Positions 1 through 8,134 of a stretch of DNA of 34,926 bases are shown here, piece after piece. Made by a program: the position numbers and the translations under genes. The notes below the pieces were generated by a model. It saw only the letters and a list, made by a program, of their open reading frames with translations, was not told the DNA's origin and made no database searches. The stretch is from Syntrophorhabdaceae bacterium (GTDB lineage: Bacteria; Desulfobacterota; Syntrophorhabdia; Syntrophorhabdales; Syntrophorhabdaceae): NCBI GenBank assembly GCA_026415675.1, contig JAOAGQ010000015.1:1-34926 (forward strand), given 5' to 3'. Position 1 is the stretch's first letter. Every line of letters begins with the position of its first letter.

Positions 1-123
1 AGGACAGCGATACACTTTAAAAAAGAGGATGACCCCGAAAGGGCGGTCGAGATCGAAAAAAGGGCAATGGCGGAGGGGCTTGATACCGGCGCCTTCGTTG
101 TTGCGTGCTGGCAGAAACCTTGA
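1..123 (+). CDS. 3' end of an unrecognised protein (partial)
   Basis: An open frame runs from the first base to TGA at 121-123 and gives the last 40 residues of a protein that begins outside the window. The tail is charged, then ends in a short hydrophobic strand (VVACWQKP). The reading frame has the AGG/GAG-rich codon use of the neighbouring genes, which is the main reason to accept it as coding. I do not recognise the family from so short a piece. A gap of 135 bp and a candidate promoter separate it from the next gene, so it probably belongs to a different transcription unit. Confidence 0.5.
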   Translation, partial: RTAIHFKKEDDPERAVEIEKRAMAEGLDTGAFVVACWQKP

Positions 124-181
124 AAAAATCCATCCTCTCCAACAATCTTTAACACTTCAAAATTAAAGGATAATATTTAGC

Positions 182-209
182 TTGAAATAAAATTCACATG
201 TGCTATAGA
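182..209 (+). promoter_or_regulatory. Candidate sigma70-type promoter for ligase gene 1
   Basis: TTGAAA (182-187) and TATAGA (204-209) are separated by 16 bp in an AT-rich gap and lie about 50 bp before the ligase start. This is a pattern match only; no operator is obvious. Confidence 0.35.
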
Positions 210-258
210 GTAATTTTATGGACCTTAATAATTGAAATTTTACACAGGGAGGGCGTAT

Positions 259-1908
259 ATGGCGATAGAGGGTTTTATAGAATACGCAAAAGAGGACAGG
301 GAAAAATATAACAGGTTGAGATGGTGGCTCGGAATGACATGGGGGGATCTGCTCGACAAGGCAACGGACCTATACCCTGACAGGATTGGCCTTGTTGATG
401 GGGTAAAGAGAATGACATACAGGGAGCTAAGGGAAAAGGTCGACAGGTTTGCGATCGGCCTTATGGAACTCGGGATAAAACCCAAAGATTGGGTTATGCT
501 ACAGTTCCCGAACTGGCATGAATACATGATAGCCTTCTTTGCCGTGCAGAAGATAGGGGCCTTGACTCTACTGCTTATTCCAAGGCATAACCAGTCTGAG
601 ATAAACCATCTATCGAGCCTCACAAAGCCCGTTGCGTGGATTCTCCCAATGAAGTACGGTAAGATAGATTACAAACCCATAATTGATGAGGTGAAAAAGG
701 AGAACCCCCAGCTTAAACATATAATCTCCGTGAGAAGTGGTGGGGATGGGGATTATCCCGCTATGGAGGAGATCATAGACAGGGTGAGTCTCAACGAGAA
801 AAACCTCTCCGCCCTTGCGGATAGAAGACCCGATCCTGATGAGGTATCCCACATCATGCCCACAGGGGGTACAACAGGTCTCCCAAAGGCAAGCGTGAGG
901 ACGCACAACTCATATATAACAAACATCGAGTACCATTCGAGGGCGTGGGAGATCACATCCCACGATACGATAATGGTTATTACCCCTGTTGGCCACAGCA
1001 TGGCCATGCACTGGGGTATAGGGGCTGCCCTTTTTAATTACGCGAAACTCGTGTTACTCGATTCAACAAAGGCAGAGGATATATGTGAGTGGATAGAGAA
1101 GGAGAGGGTGACGGCAATACCATCGGTTCCTGCATTGATCACAAGGGTTCTGGAGATGGAGGGTATTGAGAGATACGACCTGTCGAGCCTTAAAAAGATA
1201 TGCCTCGGTGGTGCCCCGAGTACCCCCGAACTCTTAAAGAACGCCTATGAAAAATTGAAGTGTATAGTGATAAACGCCTTCGGCTCATCCGAGGGGACAA
1301 ATATGTCAACGAGAATCGGGGACCCAATCGATGTAATCTTAAATACTGTAGGGAGGCCTACCTGCCCCTATGACAGGATTATCGTGATCGATGAGAACGG
1401 AAAGGAGTTGCCCCCAGGGGAAGAAGGGGAACTTGTATCAAAAGGTCCCGGGGTATTCACCGGATATTTCAAATCCCCGGAGGAGAATAGCCAGATTTTT
1501 ACAAAGGATGGTTTTTTTAAGACAGGGGACAGGGCAAAGAAGGATGCCCATGGAAACATAACCATAACGGGGAGGATAAAGGACATAATAAACAGAGGGG
1601 GAGAGAAGATAAGTGCCCTCGAGATAGAGAGAAGACTCGATGAACACCCCCAGATCCGCCAGTCCGCGGTTGTCGGTATGCCCGATAAGATTCTCGGGGA
1701 GAGGATATGCGCCTATGTGGTTACAGACCCAGGTTCTGCCTTAACATTCGAGGAGATCATAGGATTTTTGAAACAAAGGGGCGCCTCTGTGCAACAGCTT
1801 CCGGAGAAAATAGTCTTCATCGATGAACTGCCCATGACTAAAGTGGGTAAGGTCGATAAAAAGGTGCTGAGGGAGGATATAGTGCGCCGCCTTGAGGGGA
1901 ACGGATAG
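259..1908 (+). CDS. Acyl/aryl-AMP ligase (adenylate-forming, DhbE/EntE-like), probable aromatic acid-CoA ligase 1
   Basis: A member of the ANL superfamily. It should activate a carboxylic acid with ATP to an acyl-adenylate and pass it to CoA in the cytoplasm. In the 549-residue product the P-loop TGGTTGLPK is at 202-210, FGSSEG at 341-346, TGD at 422-424, and the A10 region LPMTKVGKVDKK contains catalytic Lys531. An upstream in-frame TTG at 232 is possible, but ATG 259 has a GGGAGGG ribosome site at the right distance and makes the N-terminus align exactly with the second ligase at 8135. The closest named relatives by motif are 2,3-dihydroxybenzoate-AMP ligases. No siderophore genes are nearby, and the molybdenum hydroxylase context suggests a benzoate-type substrate. 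Family certain, substrate not known. Confidence 0.88.
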   Translation: MAIEGFIEYAKEDREKYNRLRWWLGMTWGDLLDKATDLYPDRIGLVDGVKRMTYRELREKVDRFAIGLMELGIKPKDWVMLQFPNWHEYMIAFFAVQKIGALTLLLIPRHNQSEINHLSSLTKPVAWILPMKYGKIDYKPIIDEVKKENPQLKHIISVRSGGDGDYPAMEEIIDRVSLNEKNLSALADRRPDPDEVSHIMPTGGTTGLPKASVRTHNSYITNIEYHSRAWEITSHDTIMVITPVGHSMAMHWGIGAALFNYAKLVLLDSTKAEDICEWIEKERVTAIPSVPALITRVLEMEGIERYDLSSLKKICLGGAPSTPELLKNAYEKLKCIVINAFGSSEGTNMSTRIGDPIDVILNTVGRPTCPYDRIIVIDENGKELPPGEEGELVSKGPGVFTGYFKSPEENSQIFTKDGFFKTGDRAKKDAHGNITITGRIKDIINRGGEKISALEIERRLDEHPQIRQSAVVGMPDKILGERICAYVVTDPGSALTFEEIIGFLKQRGASVQQLPEKIVFIDELPMTKVGKVDKKVLREDIVRRLEGNG

Positions 1909-1985
1909 GGCTTGAGACTTAAAAAGGAAGAACTGACCTTCATATAATAACTGTAACCGACCGAAAAAATTAAAATAAATTTTTC

Positions 1986-2015
1986 TTGACATTTTTTAGA
2001 GGGTGAGGGTATTAT
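1986..2015 (+). promoter_or_regulatory. Strong candidate sigma70 promoter for the iclR-molybdenum hydroxylase operon
   Basis: A perfect TTGACA (1986-1991) is followed after 18 bp by TATTAT (2010-2015). The predicted transcription start near 2022 lies only a few bases before the ATG at 2026, so the first gene may be translated from a very short or absent leader. Confidence 0.5.
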
Positions 2016-2024
2016 ATATAAAAC

Positions 2025-2048
2025 AATGGTTTTATATATTGAACCAAT
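2025..2048 (+). promoter_or_regulatory. Imperfect inverted repeat over the iclR start codon, candidate operator
   Basis: The arms TGGTT (2027-2031) and AACCA (2042-2046) flank a central ATATAT (2034-2039), with one more matching pair outside (2025/2048). The symmetry, its position just downstream of the promoter, and the TGG...CCA outer bases resemble palindromic operators of IclR-family proteins. It could serve as an autoregulatory site. It also overlaps coding sequence, so part of the symmetry may be chance. Confidence 0.3.
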
Positions 2049-2862
2049 TCAAGAACAAACGGATAACATTGAAGAAAAGCTCGATGACCGTTATATAGTG
2101 CCTGCCGTTGAACAGGCAGCTATAGTATTGTTTTTACTAGCCTCAAGCAATTCAACCCATCTTAGCCTCATAGACATATGTAAAAGTACAGGGATACCGA
2201 AGAGCAAGGCCTTTTCAATATTAAAGACGCTCCAGAAATATGCCCTTGTCCAGAGAAATATAGACGGGAAAGGCTATTCGTTAGGTCCTGGAATAATAAC
2301 ACTATCGAGAAGGGCCCTCGATAAGATGAGTGCCCCCCGTTTGGCGGATCCCATACTGAAAGAGCTTGCAGAAAAAACAGGGGGAACGGCAATTTTCGGT
2401 CTTATCGGTGAAAGGGGTGTTTTTGTTGCGGCAAAAAAAGAAGGGGAAAAGGATATAGGGGTTACGATAAGGATAGGGAGTTATTTTCCTCTGACGTATG
2501 GTTCCCACGGAAAGGCAATCGCAGCCTTTCTTCCGGACAACGAACTGGAAGAGATATTGAAAAAAGGAAACCTTTATTTCCACGGTTCTCCTGAGAAATT
2601 CGACAGAAAAAGGTTTGAGGAGGAGATAGAGAAGTGCAGAGAGCAGTGGTTTGCGGTAGATATGGGAGAGATGAAGCAGGGTGTAAATACCGTTGCAACC
2701 CCTGTTTTCGGGGCAGGAGGTACCCCTGTGGGGTATATCGTTGTTATATCCCTTGCCTCACAGGAGGTAGTTTCGGGATATGGACCCATCGTTGTTGAGG
2801 CAGGTAAAAGATTGTCTGAGCAACTGGGGGCTGATTTAAAAAGGATTAAGAACAGGTTTTAA
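2026..2862 (+). CDS. IclR-family transcriptional regulator
   Basis: The 278-residue protein has the two-domain IclR layout: an N-terminal winged helix-turn-helix at about 23-85 (SLIDICKSTGIPKSKAFSIL as the HTH) and a C-terminal effector-binding domain at about 100-270, with the family-typical stretch PLTYGSHGKAIAAFLP. IclR proteins often control aromatic acid catabolism and bind a small carboxylate or CoA ester. It is the first gene of a co-directional run; only 28 bp separate it from the hydroxylase small subunit, so it probably regulates its own operon. Length is normal for the family. There is no good ribosome site at proper spacing: GAGGGTGAGGG ends 16 bp upstream of the ATG. This fits either leaderless translation or an unrecognised start. 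Confidence 0.9.
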   Translation: MVLYIEPIQEQTDNIEEKLDDRYIVPAVEQAAIVLFLLASSNSTHLSLIDICKSTGIPKSKAFSILKTLQKYALVQRNIDGKGYSLGPGIITLSRRALDKMSAPRLADPILKELAEKTGGTAIFGLIGERGVFVAAKKEGEKDIGVTIRIGSYFPLTYGSHGKAIAAFLPDNELEEILKKGNLYFHGSPEKFDRKRFEEEIEKCREQWFAVDMGEMKQGVNTVATPVFGAGGTPVGYIVVISLASQEVVSGYGPIVVEAGKRLSEQLGADLKRIKNRF

Positions 2863-2890
2863 AGAAATACATAATTTTGGAGGAAACGAT

Positions 2891-3421
2891 ATGGAAAAAA
2901 AGAGAAAAGAGGGTGTAAGGTCAGGGAAGAAGAAAAAGATAAAACTTTCTGTAAACGGAATCGGTTATGAACTGGAGATAGGGGATAAGCCCGGTGAGGT
3001 CGATTACGGCCATACACTGGCCCATACCTTAAGGGAAACCTTAAATCTAACAGGAACAAAGGTTGCCTGTGATCACGGGGCCTGTGGATGCTGTACGGTA
3101 CTTATGGACGGCAAGGCCGTTTTATCCTGCATGACCCTTACCGTAGAATGTGATGGTAAGAACATTACAACCATAGAGGGTTTAAAAGACAATAAAACTG
3201 GAGCCCTTGATCCAATCCAGCAGGCCTTTATCGAACACTCCGCCTTTCAGTGCGGATACTGCACCCCTGGTATCATTATGAGTGCCAAGGCCCTCCTCAT
3301 GGAAAACCCATCTCCATCGAAAGAGGAGATAAAAGAAGCCCTTTCCGGAAATTTCTGCCGCTGCATAAGTAATTATCAGGCGATAGATGCCGTTATTACA
3401 GCCTCAAACAGGGGGAGGTAA
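2891..3421 (+). CDS. Molybdenum hydroxylase small subunit, two [2Fe-2S] clusters
   Basis: The small iron-sulfur subunit of a xanthine dehydrogenase-family enzyme (CoxS/HcrC type), which carries electrons between the molybdenum centre and flavin. The plant-type ferredoxin cluster ligands are Cys60, Cys65, Cys68 and Cys80 (CDHGACGCC). The C-terminal helical cluster domain has Cys121, Cys124, Cys156 and Cys158 (CGYCTPG and FCRC). At 176 residues it is slightly longer than usual because of a Lys/Arg-rich N-terminal extension of about 17 residues. A GGAGG ribosome site precedes ATG 2891. The stop is directly followed by the large-subunit start, showing one operon. The extension does not resemble a Tat or Sec signal, so the complex is probably cytoplasmic. 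Confidence 0.95.
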   Translation: MEKKRKEGVRSGKKKKIKLSVNGIGYELEIGDKPGEVDYGHTLAHTLRETLNLTGTKVACDHGACGCCTVLMDGKAVLSCMTLTVECDGKNITTIEGLKDNKTGALDPIQQAFIEHSAFQCGYCTPGIIMSAKALLMENPSPSKEEIKEALSGNFCRCISNYQAIDAVITASNRGR

Positions 3422-3423
3422 TT

Positions 3424-5739
3424 ATGGGAGACGGATACAGATTTGTAGGAAAGCCGATCCCGAGGAACGATGCCGGTGACATCGTTACGGGGAAGACGAA
3501 GTTTCTGATCGATAGAAAAATGGTCGATATGCTCTACGGAAAGGTCAAGAGGAGTCCATACCCCCATGCGATTATAAAAAAGGTGGATAAAAAGAAGGCC
3601 TTTAAACTGAAAGGGGTGAAGGCTGTTCTCACATGGGAGGATGTACCTGACTGGAAGGGGGGTACCCCGAGATATACCCGTGTCCTCGACAGGAAGGTGA
3701 GGTTCGTTGGCGATGCCGTTGCCCTTGTGGCGGCAGAGACAGAAGAGATCGCCGAGGAGGCACTAGATTTAATAGATGTTGAATACGAGATACTCCCTGC
3801 GGTATTCGATATGGAAGAGGCCTTAAAACCCGATGCGCCCCAACTGTACGAAGAATTCCCGGGAAATATCGTGACCCCTGGTGTTCCCTTCTTCGGTCCG
3901 AAAAGTTTAAAGGAAGTGGTGATGGGAGATGTGGAAAAGGGGTTTGCCGAGGCGGATGTTATAACAGAAGGGACCTTTGGATACGAAGGCATACCAAACC
4001 CCATGCCCCCTGAGCCACCAGGGGCCATTGCCCTCTGGGAAGAACCGAATAAGCTTACCCTCTGGGTATCAAACCAGAGCCCCTATATGGATAAGATCCT
4101 CCTCTGGCATATTATGGGGAGAAAGGTTGAAATCCGTACATTCGGAGGACCCTGCGGTGGCAGCTATGGTTCAAAACAGATGTCATGGATTACCCAGTGT
4201 CATGCAGCCCTTTTAAGTAGGGCAACAGGTAGGCCTGTGAAGCTATACATGACAAAGGAGGAACACCTCGCCGCCTTTGTGATGAGGCCTGCATCGAGGA
4301 TGAAGGCGAGGGTGGGTATGAAAAAGGATGGAACCGTAACAGCCATAAAGGGTACATGGCTAATAGATACGGGATACTATTCCATGACAACCCAATCCCA
4401 GATTGCCGTAGGGTGTGGAGAGGTGCAGATAGCGGTCCATTGTGACAACTGGGACTTAAGACCTGTTATAGTATGTACGAATAGAAATGCCTCCGGTATA
4501 GTCAGAGGCTTTGGAGGGCAGGAGTTGAAGTGTTCCCTTCTACCTCTTATCAGCCTTGCCATGGAGAAACTCGGTCTTGACCCTTATGAGGTCTTGAAGA
4601 AGAATTTTGTCAAACCCGGTCAGGGCTATTTCTGGAGGGATGGTATCTGGTATGTCTATAGAGGAATAGACTATTCGAAGGCGATGGATGAAGGGGCGAA
4701 GGCCTTTGGATGGAAGGATAAATGGAAAGGATGGCTCATACCCACATCTATAAACGGTACCAAGAGAAGGGGTGTGGGCGTTGGGGTCCACGGGAATGCG
4801 GATATAGGAGAGGATGCCTCAGAGGCCCACGTCCGTCTTTTCAGGGATGGCACGGCCATGCTCTTTTCCTGTCTCTCCGAGCACGGTACAGGTCAGACCA
4901 CGAATTTCTTAAAGATGGTGGCAGAAACCCTAAAGCTTCCCCTAAACAGGGTTTCCCTTTCCCCTCCCGATTCTATGGTAAACCCCTACGAGTTCGGGCC
5001 TGCAGGTTCAAGGGGTACATACAGCATAGCGAGTGCTGCGATTAGGGCTGCGGAAGATGCATTAAAGAGGCTTTTTGAGCTCGGGGCACAGAAGCTCGGG
5101 GTTTCACCGTCGGATATGGATACAGAGGATGGCATGCTCTTTTCCAAACACGATCCTGAAAAGAGGATACCGTGGATTGCAGCGATGGGCCCCGATAGAA
5201 CGGTCACAGGTTACGGTCGTTTTGAGCCCGATTATACCCTTACGAACTGTATGATGACCTTTGTTGAGGTGGAGGTGGATGTTGAAACGGGAAAGGTTGA
5301 TCTTATAAGTGTGGTGAATACTTCCGATGCAGGGAAGATCGTTGACCCTAAAGGCCTTGAGGGGCAGTTAAACGGTTGTCTCGGTTCCGCCGGCATTGAT
5401 ACCGCGATCTTTGAAGAGACCGTCCTCGATAGAAGGACAGGGCATATATTAAACGCAAATATGATCGACTATAAGTGGAGGACGTTCTCAGAACTTCCGG
5501 AGATTAAAAATGTGATCCTTGAAACCCCGATGGAAAGCCACAGGTTTCATGCCGTTGGAATAGGGGAGATAGCCACATCCCCAGGACCATCGGCAGTCTT
5601 GATGGCCGTATCGAACGCCCTAGGGACATGGATACACGAATACCCTATAACTCCTGATAAGGTTTTAAAGGCCCTCGGGAAGATAAAAGGAGGGCAGAAA
5701 GAGAAAGATAGGGCGTTAGAGTTAGGAGGTGCGAGATGA
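3424..5739 (+). CDS. Molybdenum hydroxylase large (Mo-cofactor) subunit, 4-hydroxybenzoyl-CoA reductase-like
   Basis: The catalytic subunit of the CoxL/XdhB/HcrA family; 771 residues is close to 4-hydroxybenzoyl-CoA reductase alpha subunits. The N-terminal a/b hammerhead domain spans about 15-125. Molybdopterin-binding stretches follow: RTFGGPCGGSYGSKQ (238-252), RGFGGQE (361-367), SEHGTGQT (485-492) and GPAGSRGTYS (525-534). The likely catalytic Glu is Glu715 in VGIGEIATSPGPSA. The first loop departs from the usual GGGFGGK, so the substrate pocket may differ. It overlaps the next gene by four bases (ATGA), implying translational coupling. The reaction is either reductive dehydroxylation or hydroxylation of an aromatic/heterocyclic or CoA-bound substrate; the sequence does not decide which. 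Confidence 0.92.
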   Translation: MGDGYRFVGKPIPRNDAGDIVTGKTKFLIDRKMVDMLYGKVKRSPYPHAIIKKVDKKKAFKLKGVKAVLTWEDVPDWKGGTPRYTRVLDRKVRFVGDAVALVAAETEEIAEEALDLIDVEYEILPAVFDMEEALKPDAPQLYEEFPGNIVTPGVPFFGPKSLKEVVMGDVEKGFAEADVITEGTFGYEGIPNPMPPEPPGAIALWEEPNKLTLWVSNQSPYMDKILLWHIMGRKVEIRTFGGPCGGSYGSKQMSWITQCHAALLSRATGRPVKLYMTKEEHLAAFVMRPASRMKARVGMKKDGTVTAIKGTWLIDTGYYSMTTQSQIAVGCGEVQIAVHCDNWDLRPVIVCTNRNASGIVRGFGGQELKCSLLPLISLAMEKLGLDPYEVLKKNFVKPGQGYFWRDGIWYVYRGIDYSKAMDEGAKAFGWKDKWKGWLIPTSINGTKRRGVGVGVHGNADIGEDASEAHVRLFRDGTAMLFSCLSEHGTGQTTNFLKMVAETLKLPLNRVSLSPPDSMVNPYEFGPAGSRGTYSIASAAIRAAEDALKRLFELGAQKLGVSPSDMDTEDGMLFSKHDPEKRIPWIAAMGPDRTVTGYGRFEPDYTLTNCMMTFVEVEVDVETGKVDLISVVNTSDAGKIVDPKGLEGQLNGCLGSAGIDTAIFEETVLDRRTGHILNANMIDYKWRTFSELPEIKNVILETPMESHRFHAVGIGEIATSPGPSAVLMAVSNALGTWIHEYPITPDKVLKALGKIKGGQKEKDRALELGGAR

Positions 5740-8081
5740 AATCTTTTTCCCATTATAATCCAAAGTCTGTAGAGGAGGCGGTACAGGTACTATCAACATA
5801 CGATGGAAAGGCCAAACCTAACGCTGGAGGGACAGACCTCCTGGGAATTTTAAAGGAAAAATCCCTTCCCGAATATCCTGAGGCCATAGTGAACTTAAAG
5901 ACGATAGAGGGCTTAAGCTACATAAAGGAAGAGGAAGACTTTATCGCTATAGGGAGTCTGACGAAACTCTCGGAGATCGCAGGTTCTCAAATGGTCAGGG
6001 AGAAAATAAGCCTCCTTGCCGATGCGGCAAAGGAGGTGGCAACCCCCCAGATAAGAAATATGGCCACAGTAGGGGGCAACCTCGCCCAGGATGTGAGGTG
6101 CTGGTATTACAGATACCCCCATCACCTCGGAGGGAGGATAGTCTGTCTGAGAAAGGGCGGGACTTTATGCAATGCCTTAAGCGGGGATAACCGCTATCAC
6201 TCCATATTCGGGGTAGCCCCTATGGAAAAATACCCCTGTGCAGAAGGGTGTCCTGCAAAGACGGATATACCTTTCTATATGAGTTACATAAAGGAGGGTA
6301 AGATAGATGAGGCCGGGGAGATAATGATGAAATATAACCCAATCCCTGCCATTACAGGAAGGGTATGCCCTATCTTCTGCGAACCTAAATGTAACAGGAA
6401 ATCTTTTGATGAGCCTTTAGCGATCAGATGCGTAGAGAGGTATTTAGGCGACCAACTCCTCGAGAACAAGGAGAAGTTTTACAGAAAGCCCTGCAAGGAA
6501 AACGGCAGAAGTGTGGCGATAGTAGGTTCGGGTCCTGCAGGCTTAACCGCCGCCTACTATCTGAGAAAAAAGGGATATTCCGTTGTCGTTTATGAAAAGC
6601 TGAAAAACGCCGGGGGCATGCTGTATAACACCATACCATCTTACAGGCTTCCAAAGCCCGTGGTAAAGAGGCAGATAGAGGCCTTGGAGGAGATGGGTAT
6701 AAAGTTCAAGACAGGGGTTGAAGTCGGTGTGGATATAAGGCTGGAGGAGCTATCGGATAGATACAATGCGGTCTTCTTGGCTGCCGGGGCATGGAAAGAA
6801 AGGAAGATGGGGATAGAAGGGGAAGGATTTGCCATATCCGGTCTTTCCTTTTTGATGTCTAAAGAGGAACTTGCAGGGGATATAAAGGGCAAAAAAGTCG
6901 CTGTCATAGGGGGCGGGAATGTTGCCGTCGATGTGGCGAGGACCCTGCTCAGAATGGGGGCAACCCCTTCCGTCTTATACAGGAGGACAAAGGGAGAGAT
7001 GCCTGCCTTTGAAGAGGAGACGAGGAAGGCCCTGGAAGAGGGGGTGGAATTTAGTTTTCTTACACTGCCAAAAGCCATAAAAAAAGTGGATGGTAAGTTA
7101 GAACTTTCGTGTGTAAAGATGAGACTCTCAGGAAAGGATGAATCCGGTAGACCAAGACCGGTTCCTGTTAAAGGTTCTGAATTCACCATGTTGTTTGACT
7201 TTGTGATAAAGGCGACAGGGGAGGAGCCCGAATGGGAGATTATCCCCGGAGAGATCAAAAGGGACATAAGAAAAGAGCCCTCCGGGGCTTACAAACTGGA
7301 AGGGAACCTCTTTATCGGGGGAGATTTTGCAAATGGGCCATCTACGGTTATCGAGGCATCTGCATCGGGAAGGGCTGCCTTTACGCTTATCGATAAGTGG
7401 ATCAGAGGGGACAGGGAGGACTTTATAGACGAGATGGTAAAGCAAAGACCGAACACCTCTATATTTGTTGATATACCGAGGGTTTCCATCCCTGAGATAC
7501 CCCCTTCGGAGAGGATAAAGGTTCTTGAGGGAGAAGAGACCCCTGACGTAGGATGGAACGAGATTAAAAAAGAGGCGGAGAGATGTTTCAACTGTGGGTG
7601 TCTTGCGGTAAATCCCTCTGATATGGCTGTTGCCCTTATTGCCCTCGATGGAGAGATTGTGACCACAAAGAAGAGGGTGAGGGCGGAGGAGCTTTTTACA
7701 GATAGTGGTCTGGGGAAGGTCCTTCTCGATCCTGACGAGATCATAAAGGAGATAAGGATCCCGAAGCCAAAGGCCGGCTCCCATCAGAGGTTTTTAAAGT
7801 TCACATTGAGGAAGCCCGTTGATTTTGCGATAGCCAGTGTGGCCACCTCATTGGTTATAAAAGATGGTCTATGTGTTGATGCGAGGATTGTCCTTGGCTC
7901 TTTGGCACCGGTACCCTTAAGGGCAAAAAAGGCGGAAGAACTGCTGATCGGTAAACCCATAGACGAGTCTATCGCTTCTGTGGCAGCGTCTCTTGCCCTG
8001 TCCGATGCAAAGCCCTTGGGCATGAACGCCTACAAGGTAGAGATAGGAAAAACCCTTGTAAAAAGGAGCATTTTTGCATAA
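5736..8081 (+). CDS. Molybdenum hydroxylase FAD subunit (HcrB-like) with a nested GltD-like NAD(P)/FAD/Fe-S module
   Basis: A 781-residue mosaic. Residues 1-160 are the front of a CoxM/HcrB FAD subunit (AGGTDLL 30-36, ATVGGNLAQD 110-119). Residues about 163-615 are a complete GltD-like module: Fe-S N-domain (Cys168, 172, 211, 215, 219), FAD Rossmann motif VAIVGSGPAGL (260-270), NAD(P) Rossmann motif VAVIGGGNVAVD (388-399), and a second FAD contact GGDFANGPSTVIEA (528-541). Residues 617-781 resume the CoxM fold at CFNCGCLAVNPSDMA and finish with the C-terminal flavin domain. Cys122, Cys137 and Cys145 match the extra [4Fe-4S] ligands known in 4-hydroxybenzoyl-CoA reductase beta; the fourth lies beyond the insertion (probably Cys622). 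The module probably links the enzyme to NAD(P)H. The reading frame is unbroken, so this is not an assembly fusion. Confidence 0.92.
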   Translation: MKSFSHYNPKSVEEAVQVLSTYDGKAKPNAGGTDLLGILKEKSLPEYPEAIVNLKTIEGLSYIKEEEDFIAIGSLTKLSEIAGSQMVREKISLLADAAKEVATPQIRNMATVGGNLAQDVRCWYYRYPHHLGGRIVCLRKGGTLCNALSGDNRYHSIFGVAPMEKYPCAEGCPAKTDIPFYMSYIKEGKIDEAGEIMMKYNPIPAITGRVCPIFCEPKCNRKSFDEPLAIRCVERYLGDQLLENKEKFYRKPCKENGRSVAIVGSGPAGLTAAYYLRKKGYSVVVYEKLKNAGGMLYNTIPSYRLPKPVVKRQIEALEEMGIKFKTGVEVGVDIRLEELSDRYNAVFLAAGAWKERKMGIEGEGFAISGLSFLMSKEELAGDIKGKKVAVIGGGNVAVDVARTLLRMGATPSVLYRRTKGEMPAFEEETRKALEEGVEFSFLTLPKAIKKVDGKLELSCVKMRLSGKDESGRPRPVPVKGSEFTMLFDFVIKATGEEPEWEIIPGEIKRDIRKEPSGAYKLEGNLFIGGDFANGPSTVIEASASGRAAFTLIDKWIRGDREDFIDEMVKQRPNTSIFVDIPRVSIPEIPPSERIKVLEGEETPDVGWNEIKKEAERCFNCGCLAVNPSDMAVALIALDGEIVTTKKRVRAEELFTDSGLGKVLLDPDEIIKEIRIPKPKAGSHQRFLKFTLRKPVDFAIASVATSLVIKDGLCVDARIVLGSLAPVPLRAKKAEELLIGKPIDESIASVAASLALSDAKPLGMNAYKVEIGKTLVKRSIFA

Positions 8082-8134
8082 TATGAACGTAAGCTCTGTG
8101 GTAAGACATAAAAAACTTAAATTAAGGAGGGATT

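Noticed and set aside
259-1908. Siderophore (enterobactin/bacillibactin-type) biosynthesis suggested by the EntE/DhbE-like ligases
   Set aside because: No isochorismate synthase, isochorismatase or NRPS genes are present; two ligases flank a molybdenum hydroxylase, which fits aromatic catabolism better.
6641-7784. Long minus-strand open frames (about 150-218 codons) opposite the nested FAD subunit
   Set aside because: They are antisense to a gene with unmistakable motifs, have low-complexity Ser/Pro-rich translations and no ribosome sites.
2891-8081. Purine-degrading xanthine dehydrogenase or CO dehydrogenase
   Set aside because: The HcrB-type cysteine loop in the FAD subunit, the large-subunit length and the neighbouring ligases fit a hydroxybenzoyl-CoA-reductase-like enzyme; no purine or CO-related genes are nearby.
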